Assembly: GCA_964559125.1 (NCBI GenBank)
Contig: CAZLGW010000001.1
Location: 62,001-126,000 of the forward strand
Direction: 5' to 3'
DNA length: 64,000 bases
Origin: Ravibacter sp964559125
GTDB lineage: Bacteria; Bacteroidota; Bacteroidia; Cytophagales; Spirosomataceae
Every line of letters starts with the position of its first letter. Positions within the stretch are counted from its first letter, which is position 1. Of the stretch, positions 44,024 through 54,300 are shown one piece after another. The notes below the pieces were generated by a model. The model was given only the letters and a program-made list of their open reading frames with translations. It did not search any database and was not told the DNA's origin. Made by a program: the position numbers and the translations under genes.

Positions 44024-45151
44024 TTATTCCTTTTTCAGCAATTGCGACAAAGTTAACGATAGATCGAGGAAAACAATCCTGGCCCGGACATTGCTTTGGA
44101 TATGGTAGTGGGCTTTGGACAATTCCCCGACAATCGGTTGGAGATATTTTTTGTCGAACGAACGCGAAAAGTTTTCCAGGAAGGCCCTGTTGCTATCGGC
44201 CGTACGGATAAGCTCATTGGCCCCGGATTTCAGGAGGAGGGTATCCCTGAAGATCCTGAGCGCATATTCAAGCAGGTCTTTTTCCTTTTCCCGGGGGAAA
44301 GCATCGAAACTCTCAGCCTGGCGCACAAGCGCTGCCACGTTTTTGCGGTAGCAGGCCGTCATCCATTCCCTGAACCAGGCGAGCCGGTCGTCGCCCTGTT
44401 CCCTGCTGAGCACGAGCGCTTCCGAGAGGCTGCCTTCACTCAGGTAAATGATTTCGGAAATCTTGTTTTCGTCGGTCATCCCCAGGTCCTGCGTGAGATA
44501 CTCCCTTACTTCGGCATCTGAAAAAAGCGGTACCCATACCTGCTGTACCCTCGAGATGATGGTAGGAAGCAGACGGTCCGACTGATCGGAAACCAGCAGG
44601 AAAAGGGTCTTGGCGGCGGGTTCTTCCAGTATTTTCAGCAGTGCGTTTGCCGACGAGGAGTTCATGAATTCCGGCTTCCAGATCACCAGGATCTTATAAC
44701 CTCCTTCATACGATTTCAGGGTCAGTTTTTTCAGGATATTCCGGGCTTCCTCAACCGGGATCACGGCCTGCTTGTTGTCGGCCTTGAGAAACTGAAGCCA
44801 TTGTGTAAGCGTCTGGTAGGGGCTTACTGCGAGAAATTCCCTCCAGTCGGGGAGGAAATGCTCGGATAATTTTCTCTGGTCTTTGCTGTCGGCTTTGGCG
44901 AAAGGGAATATCAGGTGGATATCGGGATGTGCGAGCTTCGACATCTTCGCGCAGGAAGCGCATACGCCGCAGGCATCGTCTTCCTTCCTGTTTTCACAAA
45001 AAACATACGTCGCAAATGCCAGCGCCAGCGGGAGGCCGCCTCCACCCTGATGGCCGTCAAGCAGAAGGCCATGAGCTACCTTTTCGCGTTTTACTGCCTG
45101 TATGAGCTGGTTTTTAACCTGTTGCAGTCCCGGGATTTCACTGAATAACAT
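44024..45151 (-). CDS. holB: DNA polymerase III subunit delta prime
   Basis: 375 residues. Clamp-loader AAA+ layout: IPGLQQVKNQLIQAV start; GHQGGGGLPLALAFA where a Walker A would sit but without the Lys, as usual for delta prime; a Cys zinc module (CGVCASCAKM); IPVEEARNILKKLTLKSYEG sensor region; and SSSANALLKILEEP. It helps to load the sliding clamp. Its start lies 19 bases after the glmU-like gene, so they are one operon. Confidence 0.9.
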   Translation of the reverse strand: MLFSEIPGLQQVKNQLIQAVKREKVAHGLLLDGHQGGGGLPLALAFATYVFCENRKEDDACGVCASCAKMSKLAHPDIHLIFPFAKADSKDQRKLSEHFLPDWREFLAVSPYQTLTQWLQFLKADNKQAVIPVEEARNILKKLTLKSYEGGYKILVIWKPEFMNSSSANALLKILEEPAAKTLFLLVSDQSDRLLPTIISRVQQVWVPLFSDAEVREYLTQDLGMTDENKISEIIYLSEGSLSEALVLSREQGDDRLAWFREWMTACYRKNVAALVRQAESFDAFPREKEKDLLEYALRIFRDTLLLKSGANELIRTADSNRAFLENFSRSFDKKYLQPIVGELSKAHYHIQSNVRARIVFLDLSLTLSQLLKKE

Positions 45152-45170
45152 ATAAGCTTTGGATAATAAC

Positions 45171-46364
45171 CTACTTTACCCTGTATAGAGCAGATCTTTT
45201 GTGTATTTCTTCGAGCAGCCGGGCGTCGGCTTCGGTGAAGACCCGGTTCTTACTTTTGGTCGTCATTTGCGCTACGCTGAGCGCTTTATCTAGCCGGTAG
45301 GTGCAGTACCCCTCCGCTTTGCCTCCCCAGGAAAACGATGGGATGAACTTTTCCTGGAAGCCTGCTCCGAAGACATTTACGTGTACGCCTGCCACGGTCC
45401 CTGTATTAAACATGGTATTGATGCCGGATTTGCTGTAGTCGCCCATATAGAGGCCGCAGTTCTTCAGTCCTGTGTCGTCCGGCTCGCCGGTAGCGTAGCT
45501 GAAAAGCTTCACGGGAGAATAGTCGTTCTTAAGGTTGGAATTATTAGTATTCGCGCCCAGGTTGCACCATTCGCCTACCACCGAATTTCCAAGGTAGCCA
45601 TCGTGACCTTTATTGGAATAGCCGAAAAAGACACAATTGTTAACTTCTCCGCCGACTTTGCAATAGGGGCCGATCGAGGTGTTCGGTCTGATCTTGGTTC
45701 CCTGTGAAAGAATGGCGCCTTCTCCGAGGGCAAAAGGCCCCTGGATCAGGCACCCTTCCTGGATGAGGGCGTTCCTTCCGATGTAGATAGGTCCCTCGCC
45801 GGCGTTCAGGACAGAGGCCCTGACTACGGCCCCTTCTTCGATAAAGATCCGATCAGGGTGATAGCAGTTCGTAAAAGGATCGCTAACCGGCTTGAACGAA
45901 GTCTTAGAGGAAAACAGGGCAAGGTCGGCAGCGATTTCACCGCCGTTGAGCTGATTGATATGCCATTTTTTCGATACCTGCCTGAAATCTTTTTCAAATA
46001 TGCGATGCGAGAAAGCCTCCGGGTTATGGCCGGGCTTCCATTCGTCTTGACTTCTTAAAGCCAGAAGCTGCTCGTCGGATGAATAGACAGCTTCGTTGAC
46101 GGAGAGGCCGCGGATCGCGGAAACCAGGTCGGGATCCGGGATCACAGAGCCATTGATATACAGGTTGTCGGTCGTGGCTGCCAGCGGGAACTTTTCACGG
46201 AGATAGGCGTCAGAAAGATAGCTGTACCTGCCTTCCAGACTGTATTGCCATTTTTCTGCCAGAGTCAGAATGCCGCATCTGATCAGCGCTACAGGCCGGG
46301 TATAGGTAAAAGGGAGCAGATCCACTTTTACAATAGGATCGTCAAAGAGAATAATGTTGAGCAT
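45171..46364 (-). CDS. Bacteroidota-type GlmU-like sugar-phosphate nucleotidyltransferase/acetyltransferase
   Basis: 397 residues. The N-terminal part (about 1-190) starts MLNIILFDDPIV and resembles a degenerate nucleotidyltransferase. The C-terminal part (about 200-340) has left-handed beta-helix hexapeptide turns, e.g. IFIEEGAVVRASVLNAGEGP, EGAILSQGTKIRPNTSIGPY and CKVGGEVNNCVFFGYSNKGH. This matches TIGR03991, the alternative bifunctional GlmU, which would make UDP-GlcNAc for the cell wall. The order L31, this gene, holB is a common Bacteroidota arrangement. Confidence 0.88.
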   Translation of the reverse strand: MLNIILFDDPIVKVDLLPFTYTRPVALIRCGILTLAEKWQYSLEGRYSYLSDAYLREKFPLAATTDNLYINGSVIPDPDLVSAIRGLSVNEAVYSSDEQLLALRSQDEWKPGHNPEAFSHRIFEKDFRQVSKKWHINQLNGGEIAADLALFSSKTSFKPVSDPFTNCYHPDRIFIEEGAVVRASVLNAGEGPIYIGRNALIQEGCLIQGPFALGEGAILSQGTKIRPNTSIGPYCKVGGEVNNCVFFGYSNKGHDGYLGNSVVGEWCNLGANTNNSNLKNDYSPVKLFSYATGEPDDTGLKNCGLYMGDYSKSGINTMFNTGTVAGVHVNVFGAGFQEKFIPSFSWGGKAEGYCTYRLDKALSVAQMTTKSKNRVFTEADARLLEEIHKRSALYRVK

Positions 46365-46386
46365 AAAGAGTTTTTTTACGCTACAA

Positions 46387-46428
46387 AATAAGGGCGGGCT
46401 GCCGGATATCCGGCAGCCCGCCCTTATT
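46387..46428 (-). terminator. strong rho-independent terminator after L31
   Basis: A perfect 42-base palindrome (AATAAGGGCGGGCTGCCGG and its complement) between the L31 stop and the start of the GlmU-like gene, followed on the minus strand by TTATTTTG. One of the most GC-rich stems in the window. It separates L31 from the downstream operon, or partly attenuates it. Confidence 0.8.
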
Positions 46429-46445
46429 TATTTTCTCCTTCCGCC

Positions 46446-46691
46446 TTATTTTTTGGCGTAACGCTTCAGGAACTTGTCTACGCGACCGGTTGTATCCACC
46501 AAAGTGTTCTTACCTGTATAAAACGGGTGCGACTTTGAAGACACCTCGACTTTATAAACAGGATATTCGTTGCCGTCCTCCCAGGTGATCGTCTCCTCTG
46601 TCTGGATGGTAGAACGGGTTAAAAATTTGTCATCGCTTGAAAGATCCCAGAATACAACAGGTCTGTATGAGGGATGAGTATCCTTTTTCAT
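46446..46691 (-). CDS. rpmE2: 50S ribosomal protein L31, type B
   Basis: 81 residues. Type B pattern: KDTHPSYRPVVFWDLSSDDK at the start, FLTRSTIQTEETITWEDG, SSKSHPFYTGKNTLVDTTGR and the Lys-rich end. No CxxC zinc site, which defines type B (zinc-independent). It has a clear promoter 50 bases upstream and a strong terminator downstream. Confidence 0.98.
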   Translation of the reverse strand: MKKDTHPSYRPVVFWDLSSDDKFLTRSTIQTEETITWEDGNEYPVYKVEVSSKSHPFYTGKNTLVDTTGRVDKFLKRYAKK

Positions 46692-46740
46692 TATTTCGTT
46701 TTTGCTATATGTGATATCATTGACTCCGGAAAAAGAATTG

Positions 46741-46771
46741 CAAAGGTAAGAAGAGTGGGGTAGAAGGTCAA
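46741..46771 (-). promoter_or_regulatory. Bacteroidota-type promoter of L31
   Basis: On the minus strand TTG (46769-46771), 20 bases, then TACCTTTG (46741-46748). This is the Bacteroidota consensus with near-ideal spacing, 49 bases before the start codon. Confidence 0.75.
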
Positions 46772-46878
46772 TAAATAGTTTAAAAAAATATTATATTTAC
46801 GACCTATTTTTTACCTAACCCTAATCACGGATATCGTTTGTTATCATTTCAGATGCTGCAAGCTTATTTTCTTACCAT

Positions 46879-47652
46879 ATGTTTCGCTTAGATAAAAAGA
46901 CCGCTTTGATCACCGGAGGTGCCAGCGGCATCGGACTAGCTATGTCCAGGCTTTTTGCCAGTCAGGGAGCCGAAGTACATATACTGGAGTTAAATTTAAA
47001 GAGCGCTGAAGCGGCAGTAGAAGAACTGGGCGCTTCGGGTCACAAGGCCTATGCCCACGCACTCGATGTTTCAAAACAGGCTGATGTACTGTCGGTTATC
47101 AACAAGATAGCATCAGAAAAGAAAATAGAAATACTGGTCAATAATGCCGGTATTGCCCATGTGGGGAAGGCCCATACTACAGAGGAAGCAGATTTTGACC
47201 GGGTGATCAGCGTCAACATCAAAGGCGTATATAATTGTATATATGCCACGATCCCTCACTTTTTAGCATCGGGCGGAGGGGTAATCCTGAATACTGCTTC
47301 GATTGCTGCTACGGTGGGTATCCCCGACCGCTTCGCCTATTCCACTACCAAGGGAGCTATTTATACCATGACGCTTTCGGTTGCCAAAGATTACCTTCAC
47401 GAGAATATCAGGTGCAACAGTATCTCGCCGGCCAGGGTCCATACCCCGTTTGTGGACGGGTATCTTGCCAGGGACTATCCCGGCCGGGAGCAGGAGATGT
47501 TTGAAAAGCTATCTAAAACCCAGCCGATCGGGAGGATGGCAAAGCCCGAGGAAGTCGCTGCGCTTGCCGTATATCTCTGCTCGGAGGAAGCTGGTTTTAT
47601 TACCGGAGCCGATTACCTGATTGATGGCGGGTTTGTGCATCTTAATAACTAG
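46879..47652 (+). CDS. short-chain dehydrogenase/reductase
   Basis: 257 residues. Classical SDR: cofactor loop TGGASGIG (12-19), LVNNAG, catalytic Ser141 and the YSTTK pair Tyr154/Lys158. The C-terminus GADYLIDGGF is typical. It is followed 58 bases later by an FAH-family hydrolase; this pair is found in the non-phosphorylating oxidation of deoxy-sugars such as L-fucose. Substrate inferred only. Confidence 0.93.
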   Translation: MFRLDKKTALITGGASGIGLAMSRLFASQGAEVHILELNLKSAEAAVEELGASGHKAYAHALDVSKQADVLSVINKIASEKKIEILVNNAGIAHVGKAHTTEEADFDRVISVNIKGVYNCIYATIPHFLASGGGVILNTASIAATVGIPDRFAYSTTKGAIYTMTLSVAKDYLHENIRCNSISPARVHTPFVDGYLARDYPGREQEMFEKLSKTQPIGRMAKPEEVAALAVYLCSEEAGFITGADYLIDGGFVHLNN

Positions 47653-47710
47653 GAGCTAATTGGTAGATTGTTGTGTTGTTTCAATTTTAAAATCAGATAA
47701 TTCCTGCTTT

Positions 47711-48568
47711 ATGAAATTATTCCGTTTTGGTGCTTACGAAAATGAAAAACCCGGAGTCGCACTTGCCGACGGCCGCCTGATCGATGTGTCTGCTTTCGGG
47801 GAAGATTATACTGAAGCTTTTTTTGCGACCAACGGCCTGCAGAGGCTGGCGGCCTGGCTGGAAGATAATGCCGCTTCGGCCCCCGCGCTCGAGCCCGGCT
47901 TCCGCTACGGCTCCTGTATCGCACGTCCGTCAAAAATAGTATGTATAGGTTTGAACTATGCCAAGCACGCGGCAGAATCCGGAGCAGCCATCCCTAAGGA
48001 ACCCATTATTTTCTTTAAGTCAACTACTGCGTTGGTAGGTCCCTACGACGACGTAGTGATCCCGCGTAATTCGACAAAGACCGACTGGGAGGTGGAGCTG
48101 GCCGTGATTATCGGGAAAAAGGCAAGCTATGTAGACGAAGCAGACGCGCTGAGCTATGTGGCAGGTTACGCTGTCCATAACGACTATTCGGAGCGGGCCT
48201 TTCAGCTGGAGCGTGGGGGACAGTGGGTGAAAGGCAAAAGCTGCGATACGTTTGCGCCGGTTGGTCCCTACCTGGTCACTGCCGACGAGATCAGCGATCC
48301 GCAGGACCTGAGGCTATGGCTGTCTGTGAACGATAAAATGTTCCAGGATTCCAATACATCCGATATGATCTTCAATGTAGCACACCTGATCAGCTACCTG
48401 AGCGAGTTCATGACGCTTCTTCCCGGAGATATTATCACTACCGGTACTCCTGAAGGAGTAGGACTGGGGATGACGCCCCAATTGTACCTTGAGCCGGGAG
48501 ATGTGGTGAAGCTGGGTATCGAAGGGTTGGGAGAGCAGCAGCAAACTGCGGTAGCGTGGGGTAAATAG
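47711..48568 (+). CDS. fumarylacetoacetate hydrolase family protein
   Basis: 285 residues from the ATG at 47711 (an upstream in-frame start adds 17 unlikely residues). FAH core: KIVCIGLNYAKHAAESG, EPIIFFKSTTAL, TDWEVELAVIIGKKA with metal-binding Glu, VKGKSCDTFAPVGPY, and ITTGTPEGVGLG. Family members cut C-C bonds in 2,4-dioxo acids. Coupled with the SDR before it, a role in 2,4-diketo-3-deoxy-sugar acid cleavage is reasonable but unproven. Confidence 0.92.
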   Translation: MKLFRFGAYENEKPGVALADGRLIDVSAFGEDYTEAFFATNGLQRLAAWLEDNAASAPALEPGFRYGSCIARPSKIVCIGLNYAKHAAESGAAIPKEPIIFFKSTTALVGPYDDVVIPRNSTKTDWEVELAVIIGKKASYVDEADALSYVAGYAVHNDYSERAFQLERGGQWVKGKSCDTFAPVGPYLVTADEISDPQDLRLWLSVNDKMFQDSNTSDMIFNVAHLISYLSEFMTLLPGDIITTGTPEGVGLGMTPQLYLEPGDVVKLGIEGLGEQQQTAVAWGK

Positions 48569-48602
48569 CCTGGTTGTCTTGGCAGGGATGCCTTAAACAG
48601 TA

Positions 48603-49376
48603 TTATTTAAGACTGATCACCGCAAGTAAGGGCAGGTGGTCTGAGTGATGTACACCCGGCGCTGAAACGTGTTTTACCCGTTTCAGTGACCGGGGGCTTA
48701 CCAGTATATAATCTATCTTTTTAGCCGGCTGCGTATCGGGGAAAGTAGGCGTTAACGCAGTATCTACCGGTTGCAGATGCTGTTGCAGTAGCTGTATTTC
48801 ATTGGCATCGGGGGTTGCGTTGAGGTCCCCGGTAAAGATAACCGGCAGTGGGTTGCCCGAAAGATATTGAAGTGTTTCATTGACCTGCGACTGCCGTGTG
48901 GCCTTATCGGCTGCCGAGTAATGTGCGGTAGCAAACAGGATTTCCTTTTTCCCGGATAGTTTTATCGTGGCAAACAGCATGGAGACCGATTTTCCGTTCG
49001 GACCTTCTTTTAAGAGCTGTAGCTTTTTACCTTCCGTTTTTAATATAGGGTATTTCGAAAGTACTCCCAAACCATAAGCGCCGCCCTGGTATGGAAAGTG
49101 CCGGACAAAGGTATAGTGCATACCTGTAATTTCTGCCAGCCTTTTCATCTGGTCTATTTTACCGGATCGCTCACAGAGACTGTCTACTTCCTGCAGCCCG
49201 ACAATATCAGGTTTGATACTTTTAATAAAATATCCGATCGAATCCAGTGAGTTCTTCTCATGTCTGTCGGCGCCGTGGTGAATATTGTAGGTCATCACTC
49301 GTAAACGCTGCGACCACGCGTCCGAAAATATAAAACAGAAAATCGCGATAGTCAGGTATGACCGTAATAATTTCAT
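48603..49376 (-). CDS. exported endonuclease/exonuclease/phosphatase-family protein
   Basis: 257 residues with a signal peptide (to about residue 22). EEP fold: MTYNIHHGAD, VGLQEVDSLCE with the catalytic Glu, FTGDLNATPDANE, KIDYILVS and HSDHLPLLAVI with the catalytic His. These enzymes cut phosphodiesters or phosphate esters. It is the last gene after the second susC/susD pair (68 bases from susD), so it probably acts on a phosphate-containing compound taken up or processed by that locus. Confidence 0.9.
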   Translation of the reverse strand: MKLLRSYLTIAIFCFIFSDAWSQRLRVMTYNIHHGADRHEKNSLDSIGYFIKSIKPDIVGLQEVDSLCERSGKIDQMKRLAEITGMHYTFVRHFPYQGGAYGLGVLSKYPILKTEGKKLQLLKEGPNGKSVSMLFATIKLSGKKEILFATAHYSAADKATRQSQVNETLQYLSGNPLPVIFTGDLNATPDANEIQLLQQHLQPVDTALTPTFPDTQPAKKIDYILVSPRSLKRVKHVSAPGVHHSDHLPLLAVISLK

Positions 49377-49392
49377 GTGTTTATCGGCTGTT

Positions 49393-49435
49393 AGCCTTCA
49401 GCTATCAGCGGGCTGACTGCCGATAGCTGAAGGCT
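49393..49435. repeat. perfect inverted repeat in the susD-EEP gap
   Basis: Arms AGCCTTCAGCTATC (49393-49406) and its complement GATAGCTGAAGGCT (49422-49435), loop 15 bases. It lies between susD and the EEP gene of locus 2 and may reduce read-through. Contains the GATAGCTGA motif also found near 43978. Confidence 0.7.
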
Positions 49436-49444
49436 GATAGCTAT

Positions 49445-51250
49445 TTAATTCCCGTCATTTGTCGCACCATTCGCCCAGCCGGGGTTTTGTGCGAGGTTAG
49501 AATTAAGGTTTATCGCTCCGATGGGAATAGGGAAAAGATATTGTTTGGGTCCCCATACCTTTTTTGAATCGTTGTTGGTATACCATGCAAGATAATATCC
49601 CTTTCCGTCACCTGCAGGGTGGACTTGTATGATTTCTGCGGCGGGGTTTGTGCTGACCCTTACCCTGTAGGGATTAGGATTGTTGGAAGCGGCAACCGCA
49701 GCAGCCAGCCCCTGGTCGTCGGTATAATATATTACGTCGTGAGACCCGTTGTGATCTACGTCCAGCGGCTTGTTAATGTCCGAAATATACATACCGGTCC
49801 AGCTTTTCTTGTAGAGGTCGCCGCGTTTCCAGCGTCTGAGATCGTCGAAACGGAATCCTTCAAATAACAATTCAATAGCCCTTTCACGACGAATTTCGAG
49901 GATAACAGGATCGCTGATATCCGGGAAATAATATTCTCTCAGATAGTTGTCGGCTACGGTAGGCTTTGAATCCAGTCCGCCGGTAATGCCTGCCCGTGCC
50001 CTGAGCGCTCCGATAGTAGCGGCCCAATCCCCGTCTGTGAGTGTTCCCAGTTCGGCTTTGGCTTCGGCATAATTGAGCAGTACCTCACCGAACCTGACCA
50101 GTTGTATGGCGTGGGTACTTTCGGTCCGGCTGTCGCCGATAGTAGCATCTACAGATAGTTTGATGGGCTGATATCCCAGCCGGGCATACCCGCTGAACAC
50201 CGGCAACGCGATACTTCCTTCGCGTACATAACCCGGGTAGCGGAGCGAAGATTTCATTCGCTCGTCCCTGTTCTGAAACTCCTCATAAAAGTCTTCATAC
50301 TGCCAGTTGGCGCGACTGGTGTAAGGAGTTCCGTCTTTTTGAAGATAGGTACAAACGAAAGGACGTATCAGGTTTATTCCTGTGCCGTATGTTTCGGAAG
50401 TCCAGCGCCAGTTGCCGCTATGTTTAACGCCCAGAGAAGCGTTGGAGGCTATAGCGAGTAAAGTTTCCGATACGGGAGGTACGTCGCTGGTGAAGAGCGC
50501 CCGGTAGTTGCTATGCAGGGTTTTACCAGACTCTTTCATCACTTTATTGGCTGATTCTTCGGCCCGTTTCAGCCAGGTGTCGGCAGAAGTTGCGAGACTG
50601 AGATTGTGGTATTTCCTGAAAGTGCCTTCAAATAATGCGACGCGCGATGCAAAAGCATACGCTACCCATTTGGTTACTAAAGTGCTCTGGGCGGCATCCG
50701 ACGAACGGGCAATATTCTCGCCCGCGAACATCAGGTCTTCGTATACTTTTTCCATTACCAGCTCACGCGAATCGCGGGTACCATAAAGGATATCTTCCTC
50801 GCTGGGATCCAGCGGGTGGTCTATCCAGGGAACATCACCAAAACGGCGTACCTTATCATAATAAAACCAGGCACGGAAAAAGCGGGCAAGACCGGTGTAG
50901 TCGTTTCTTACTCTTTCGGAAACGGCCGGATCGGTATTGTTTACAATAAAGTAATTCAGGTTTCTCAGCGCAGACCAGCTCCATCCGCCTGAATTATTTT
51001 CGCTGTAAGAATTGATAAGTGTAAATCCGCTAAGCGTATTGGTGGCGCCGTATTCTACCAGCGATTGTTCTACGATCGACTGATCGGTGGCATCGGGAAA
51101 TATATCGTAAAACGACATGGAGTAAGCTTTCAGCCCTTCTTCAGAACTAAAAATGGCTTTCTTGTCTGTAGAAGTGACGACGGGTTCGTCCATTGTACAT
51201 CCGGATGGAATCGTAACCAGCAGGAGTAAATACCCAATATATTTTTTCAT
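49445..51250 (-). CDS. SusD/RagB-family outer membrane lipoprotein (locus 2)
   Basis: 601 residues. Lipobox IPSGC (Cys18). SusD features: YTGLARFFRAWFYYDKVRRF around residue 115, and the C-terminal signature IELLFEGFRFDDLRRWKRGD. It binds ligand for the paired SusC. The gap to susC is 106 bases and holds a degenerate inverted repeat. Differs clearly from the locus 1 SusD, so the ligand should differ. Confidence 0.95.
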   Translation of the reverse strand: MKKYIGYLLLLVTIPSGCTMDEPVVTSTDKKAIFSSEEGLKAYSMSFYDIFPDATDQSIVEQSLVEYGATNTLSGFTLINSYSENNSGGWSWSALRNLNYFIVNNTDPAVSERVRNDYTGLARFFRAWFYYDKVRRFGDVPWIDHPLDPSEEDILYGTRDSRELVMEKVYEDLMFAGENIARSSDAAQSTLVTKWVAYAFASRVALFEGTFRKYHNLSLATSADTWLKRAEESANKVMKESGKTLHSNYRALFTSDVPPVSETLLAIASNASLGVKHSGNWRWTSETYGTGINLIRPFVCTYLQKDGTPYTSRANWQYEDFYEEFQNRDERMKSSLRYPGYVREGSIALPVFSGYARLGYQPIKLSVDATIGDSRTESTHAIQLVRFGEVLLNYAEAKAELGTLTDGDWAATIGALRARAGITGGLDSKPTVADNYLREYYFPDISDPVILEIRRERAIELLFEGFRFDDLRRWKRGDLYKKSWTGMYISDINKPLDVDHNGSHDVIYYTDDQGLAAAVAASNNPNPYRVRVSTNPAAEIIQVHPAGDGKGYYLAWYTNNDSKKVWGPKQYLFPIPIGAINLNSNLAQNPGWANGATNDGN

Positions 51251-51261
51251 CTGTGTATAAG

Positions 51262-51345
51262 GTTATCAGCCTTCAGCGATCAGAAATCAGCCCTTGTTCA
51301 CCAACCGTCCGGCTGATTGCCGATATCTGACTGCTCATAGCTATT
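51262..51345. repeat. degenerate inverted repeat in the susC-susD gap
   Basis: TATCAGCCTTCAGCGATCAG (from 51264) is partly mirrored by CTGATTGCCGATATCTGACT and TCATAGCT further on. Same family as the perfect inverted repeat at 49393, but with many mismatches. Confidence 0.45.
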
Positions 51346-51356
51346 TTATTTAAGTC

Positions 51357-54300
51357 TTAGAAAGTAACTGAAATCCCCATTGAATAGGTTTTCAGAATAG
51401 GATAGCTGTTTCCGGCACCCTGGTTGTAGTCGCTACTGAGATCTGAATCCGTGTTTCCAACCGCCGAAGACACATCCATGAAGTTTTTGGTCCATTTGTA
51501 CAAAGGCGACCAGCTGGCAAGGTTTTCACCGCTGAAATAAATCCGGGCATTTTTCAGGCCGATACCCGATATCCATGAAGTGGGCAGCGAATATCCTAAC
51601 TGCAGGTTCTTCAATCTTAAGAACGAAACTCTCTGAAGATAGCGGTCGTTAGGTACGTAATTGGTATAGCCGAGCGCCCCGTTATATTGTGCATAACGCG
51701 GCAGATAGGCATCCCGGTTATCCGCGGTCCAGTAGTTGCCCAGGTGCCAGGTAGGCATTTGGTTGTAGCCACGGTTATACTGTCCCCAGAAAGCGCTTTC
51801 TGTTCCCGGGTACCAGTGCTGCCTTCCTATTCCGTGTAAAAATGCGGAAAAGAAGAACCCGTTCCAGTCGCCGCCCAGCGTAAAGCTATATTGATAGCGG
51901 GGTTCGGTGTTGCCTATGATCGTCATATCGCCCGGATTGCTTACTGTCTGTGCTCCTTTGGTGATCATATTATCAGCACTTCCGTCCAGGTTGGTGATCT
52001 TTACGTCACCTGCACGCCAAACCGCATCTGCAGACGATTTAAAGATGGTATTGACATAGGACTCAGGACTTGGGTCTTCCTGGAAAAGTCCGTCGGTACG
52101 GAAGCCCCAGAGTTCACCGATCACTTTCCCGTCGTAGTGATCCGTAAACCGCTTATCCGGGTTATAGTACTTGTCGATAGTCGATACATAGTCAAAAAGT
52201 GCAGCGCGTACCTGATATTTAAACGGTTTTGAATCCAGCGTAAATTTATCCTGCCAGTTGAGCGACAGCTCAAATCCTTTCGTCGTCATATCCGCATAGT
52301 TGCCTTTGGGGGAGGTCGCTCCGAAGATATCCGGCAGCGTAGGCCCGGCGACATACATATCGGTGGTTCTGCGTACGTAATAGTCCCCGTTTAAGGTCAG
52401 CCTGTTCTGAAGCATGCCCAGGTCGAGCCCGAAATTGGCCGTGGTAGCCCTTTCCCATGTGAGCCCGGAGGGGATAGGGGCGGGCACCCTGGTGCTTTTA
52501 TTTAGCGCACCGTCAAGCACACGGCCGGAGTTTCCTACACTCAGCAACTCAAGAAACTGGTAGGGAGCGATGTTCCCATTGCCCAGGGATCCGTAAGAAA
52601 CCCGGAACTTAAGATCGGAGACGACGTTCTGGTTTACTTTCCAGAAAGGTTCTTCGGTTAATCTCCAGGCCGCCGAAACCGACGGGAAGAATCCCCACTG
52701 CTGATCTACCGGGAACCGGGTCGATCCGTCATAGCGTCCGTTTATCTCCAGCAGGTAGCGGTCTTTGAAGCCGTAGTTCAGACGGAAAAAAGCACCGGCA
52801 GTTTTCCATCTTGTAACGCTCGCTCCGGGGATAATGGAAGCGCCTGTTGCAAGCTGTACGCTTTCCGCGCTTTCCAGAAGCAGTTGGTTTCGCTGGATGC
52901 TGTTTGCCTTATAGGCCGAAGTCTCATAGTTCCAGCCTCCCATCGCTTTTAAATAGTGCTTTTGATCAAAAGTACGCTCATATTCGGCATACAGGTTGGA
53001 GGCGGTATAGAGTGTACGGCTCATCCACTCATAAATGATACCGTTCAGGTCACCGGCATAGGAGGGTGCCTCTGCATTTGCATTCTGATAATAAGGTACT
53101 TTTACTCTCTTCCAGAAATAATCCCGGTCGTTGTAGCGAAAGGTAAAATCACCGTTGATACGGAAAGTATTGTCGAAGAAGCTGGTGTTGAACCCGGCCG
53201 TATTCCGGAAGAGATTCTGCGTGTTGTTCTGATAGTTATTCTTTTCGACGAATGCCGCCAGAGAAGATGCGCCGCCGCGGGTAAAGGTTCCGTCGGGGTT
53301 ATACATAGGAAGAGTGGGGAAAGCCGAAACTTCGATATAACGCTGGATATTGGCGCTGCGGCCCAAAGCCGAATAAGGCATGTGGTAGTCATTATTTGAA
53401 AACTCCATGTTGTTATTCAGCGTCAGCCAGCTGTATGCTTTCAGAGAAGCCTTTGCCCTGAGATTATACGACCGGTATGTATCGGGGTCGTAGTTGTAGA
53501 TCCCTCCGAAATTGTAGAAACGGCCGGACAGGAGGAAATCGGCCTTATCATTCCCGCCGGAAATACTCAGATTGTGATCCTGATTGAAAGAGCGCTTTTT
53601 GAAAAGCATGTCCATCCAGTCTACATTGTCATAATACTCGTAGTCTCCGTTGGGTAGTATTTCCGTTTTCGGGGCCGCGCCCGATGCTTTCCAGGCTCTC
53701 AGCCGTTCGAGCCAGTCATCACTGTAAAACTGTGTGTTATTGTTGATGGAAGTAGGTAAGGTTCCCTGCGTGTTATAGTAAGACTCCCGGAAATGTTCCA
53801 GCCATGTTACCGCATCAGTCACAAATTCAGGCCTTTTCGCCAGCGACTGGTTAGAGAAATTAGCGGAATAGTTAACGGTGGTCTTTCCTTTTGTGGCACG
53901 CCTGGTAGTGATCAATACTACGCCAAAAGAACCCCTGGCACCGTAAATAGCTGCCGAAGCGGCGTCTTTCAGTACGCTGACGCTTTCAATATCATTAGGA
54001 TTTAAGAAAGACGGATCACCTTCTACCCCGTCAATCAGGACCAGCGCACTTCCGCCCTGACCGATAGAAGTCCTGCCCCGTACATTGAAAGATGCGGAGC
54101 GGGTAGGCTTACCATCCTCCAGGAAAAGGTTCAGGTTGGGTACCGCTCCCTGCAATGCCTGCGTTGTGTTGGAAACAGACCTGTTTTCGAAAACTTCCTT
54201 TCCTACAGCCTCGACAGCACCCGTCAGGTTGACTTTCTTTTGTGTACCGTATCCTACTACGACCAACTCCTCGAGAACACGGTTATCAGGCTCAAGCAAT

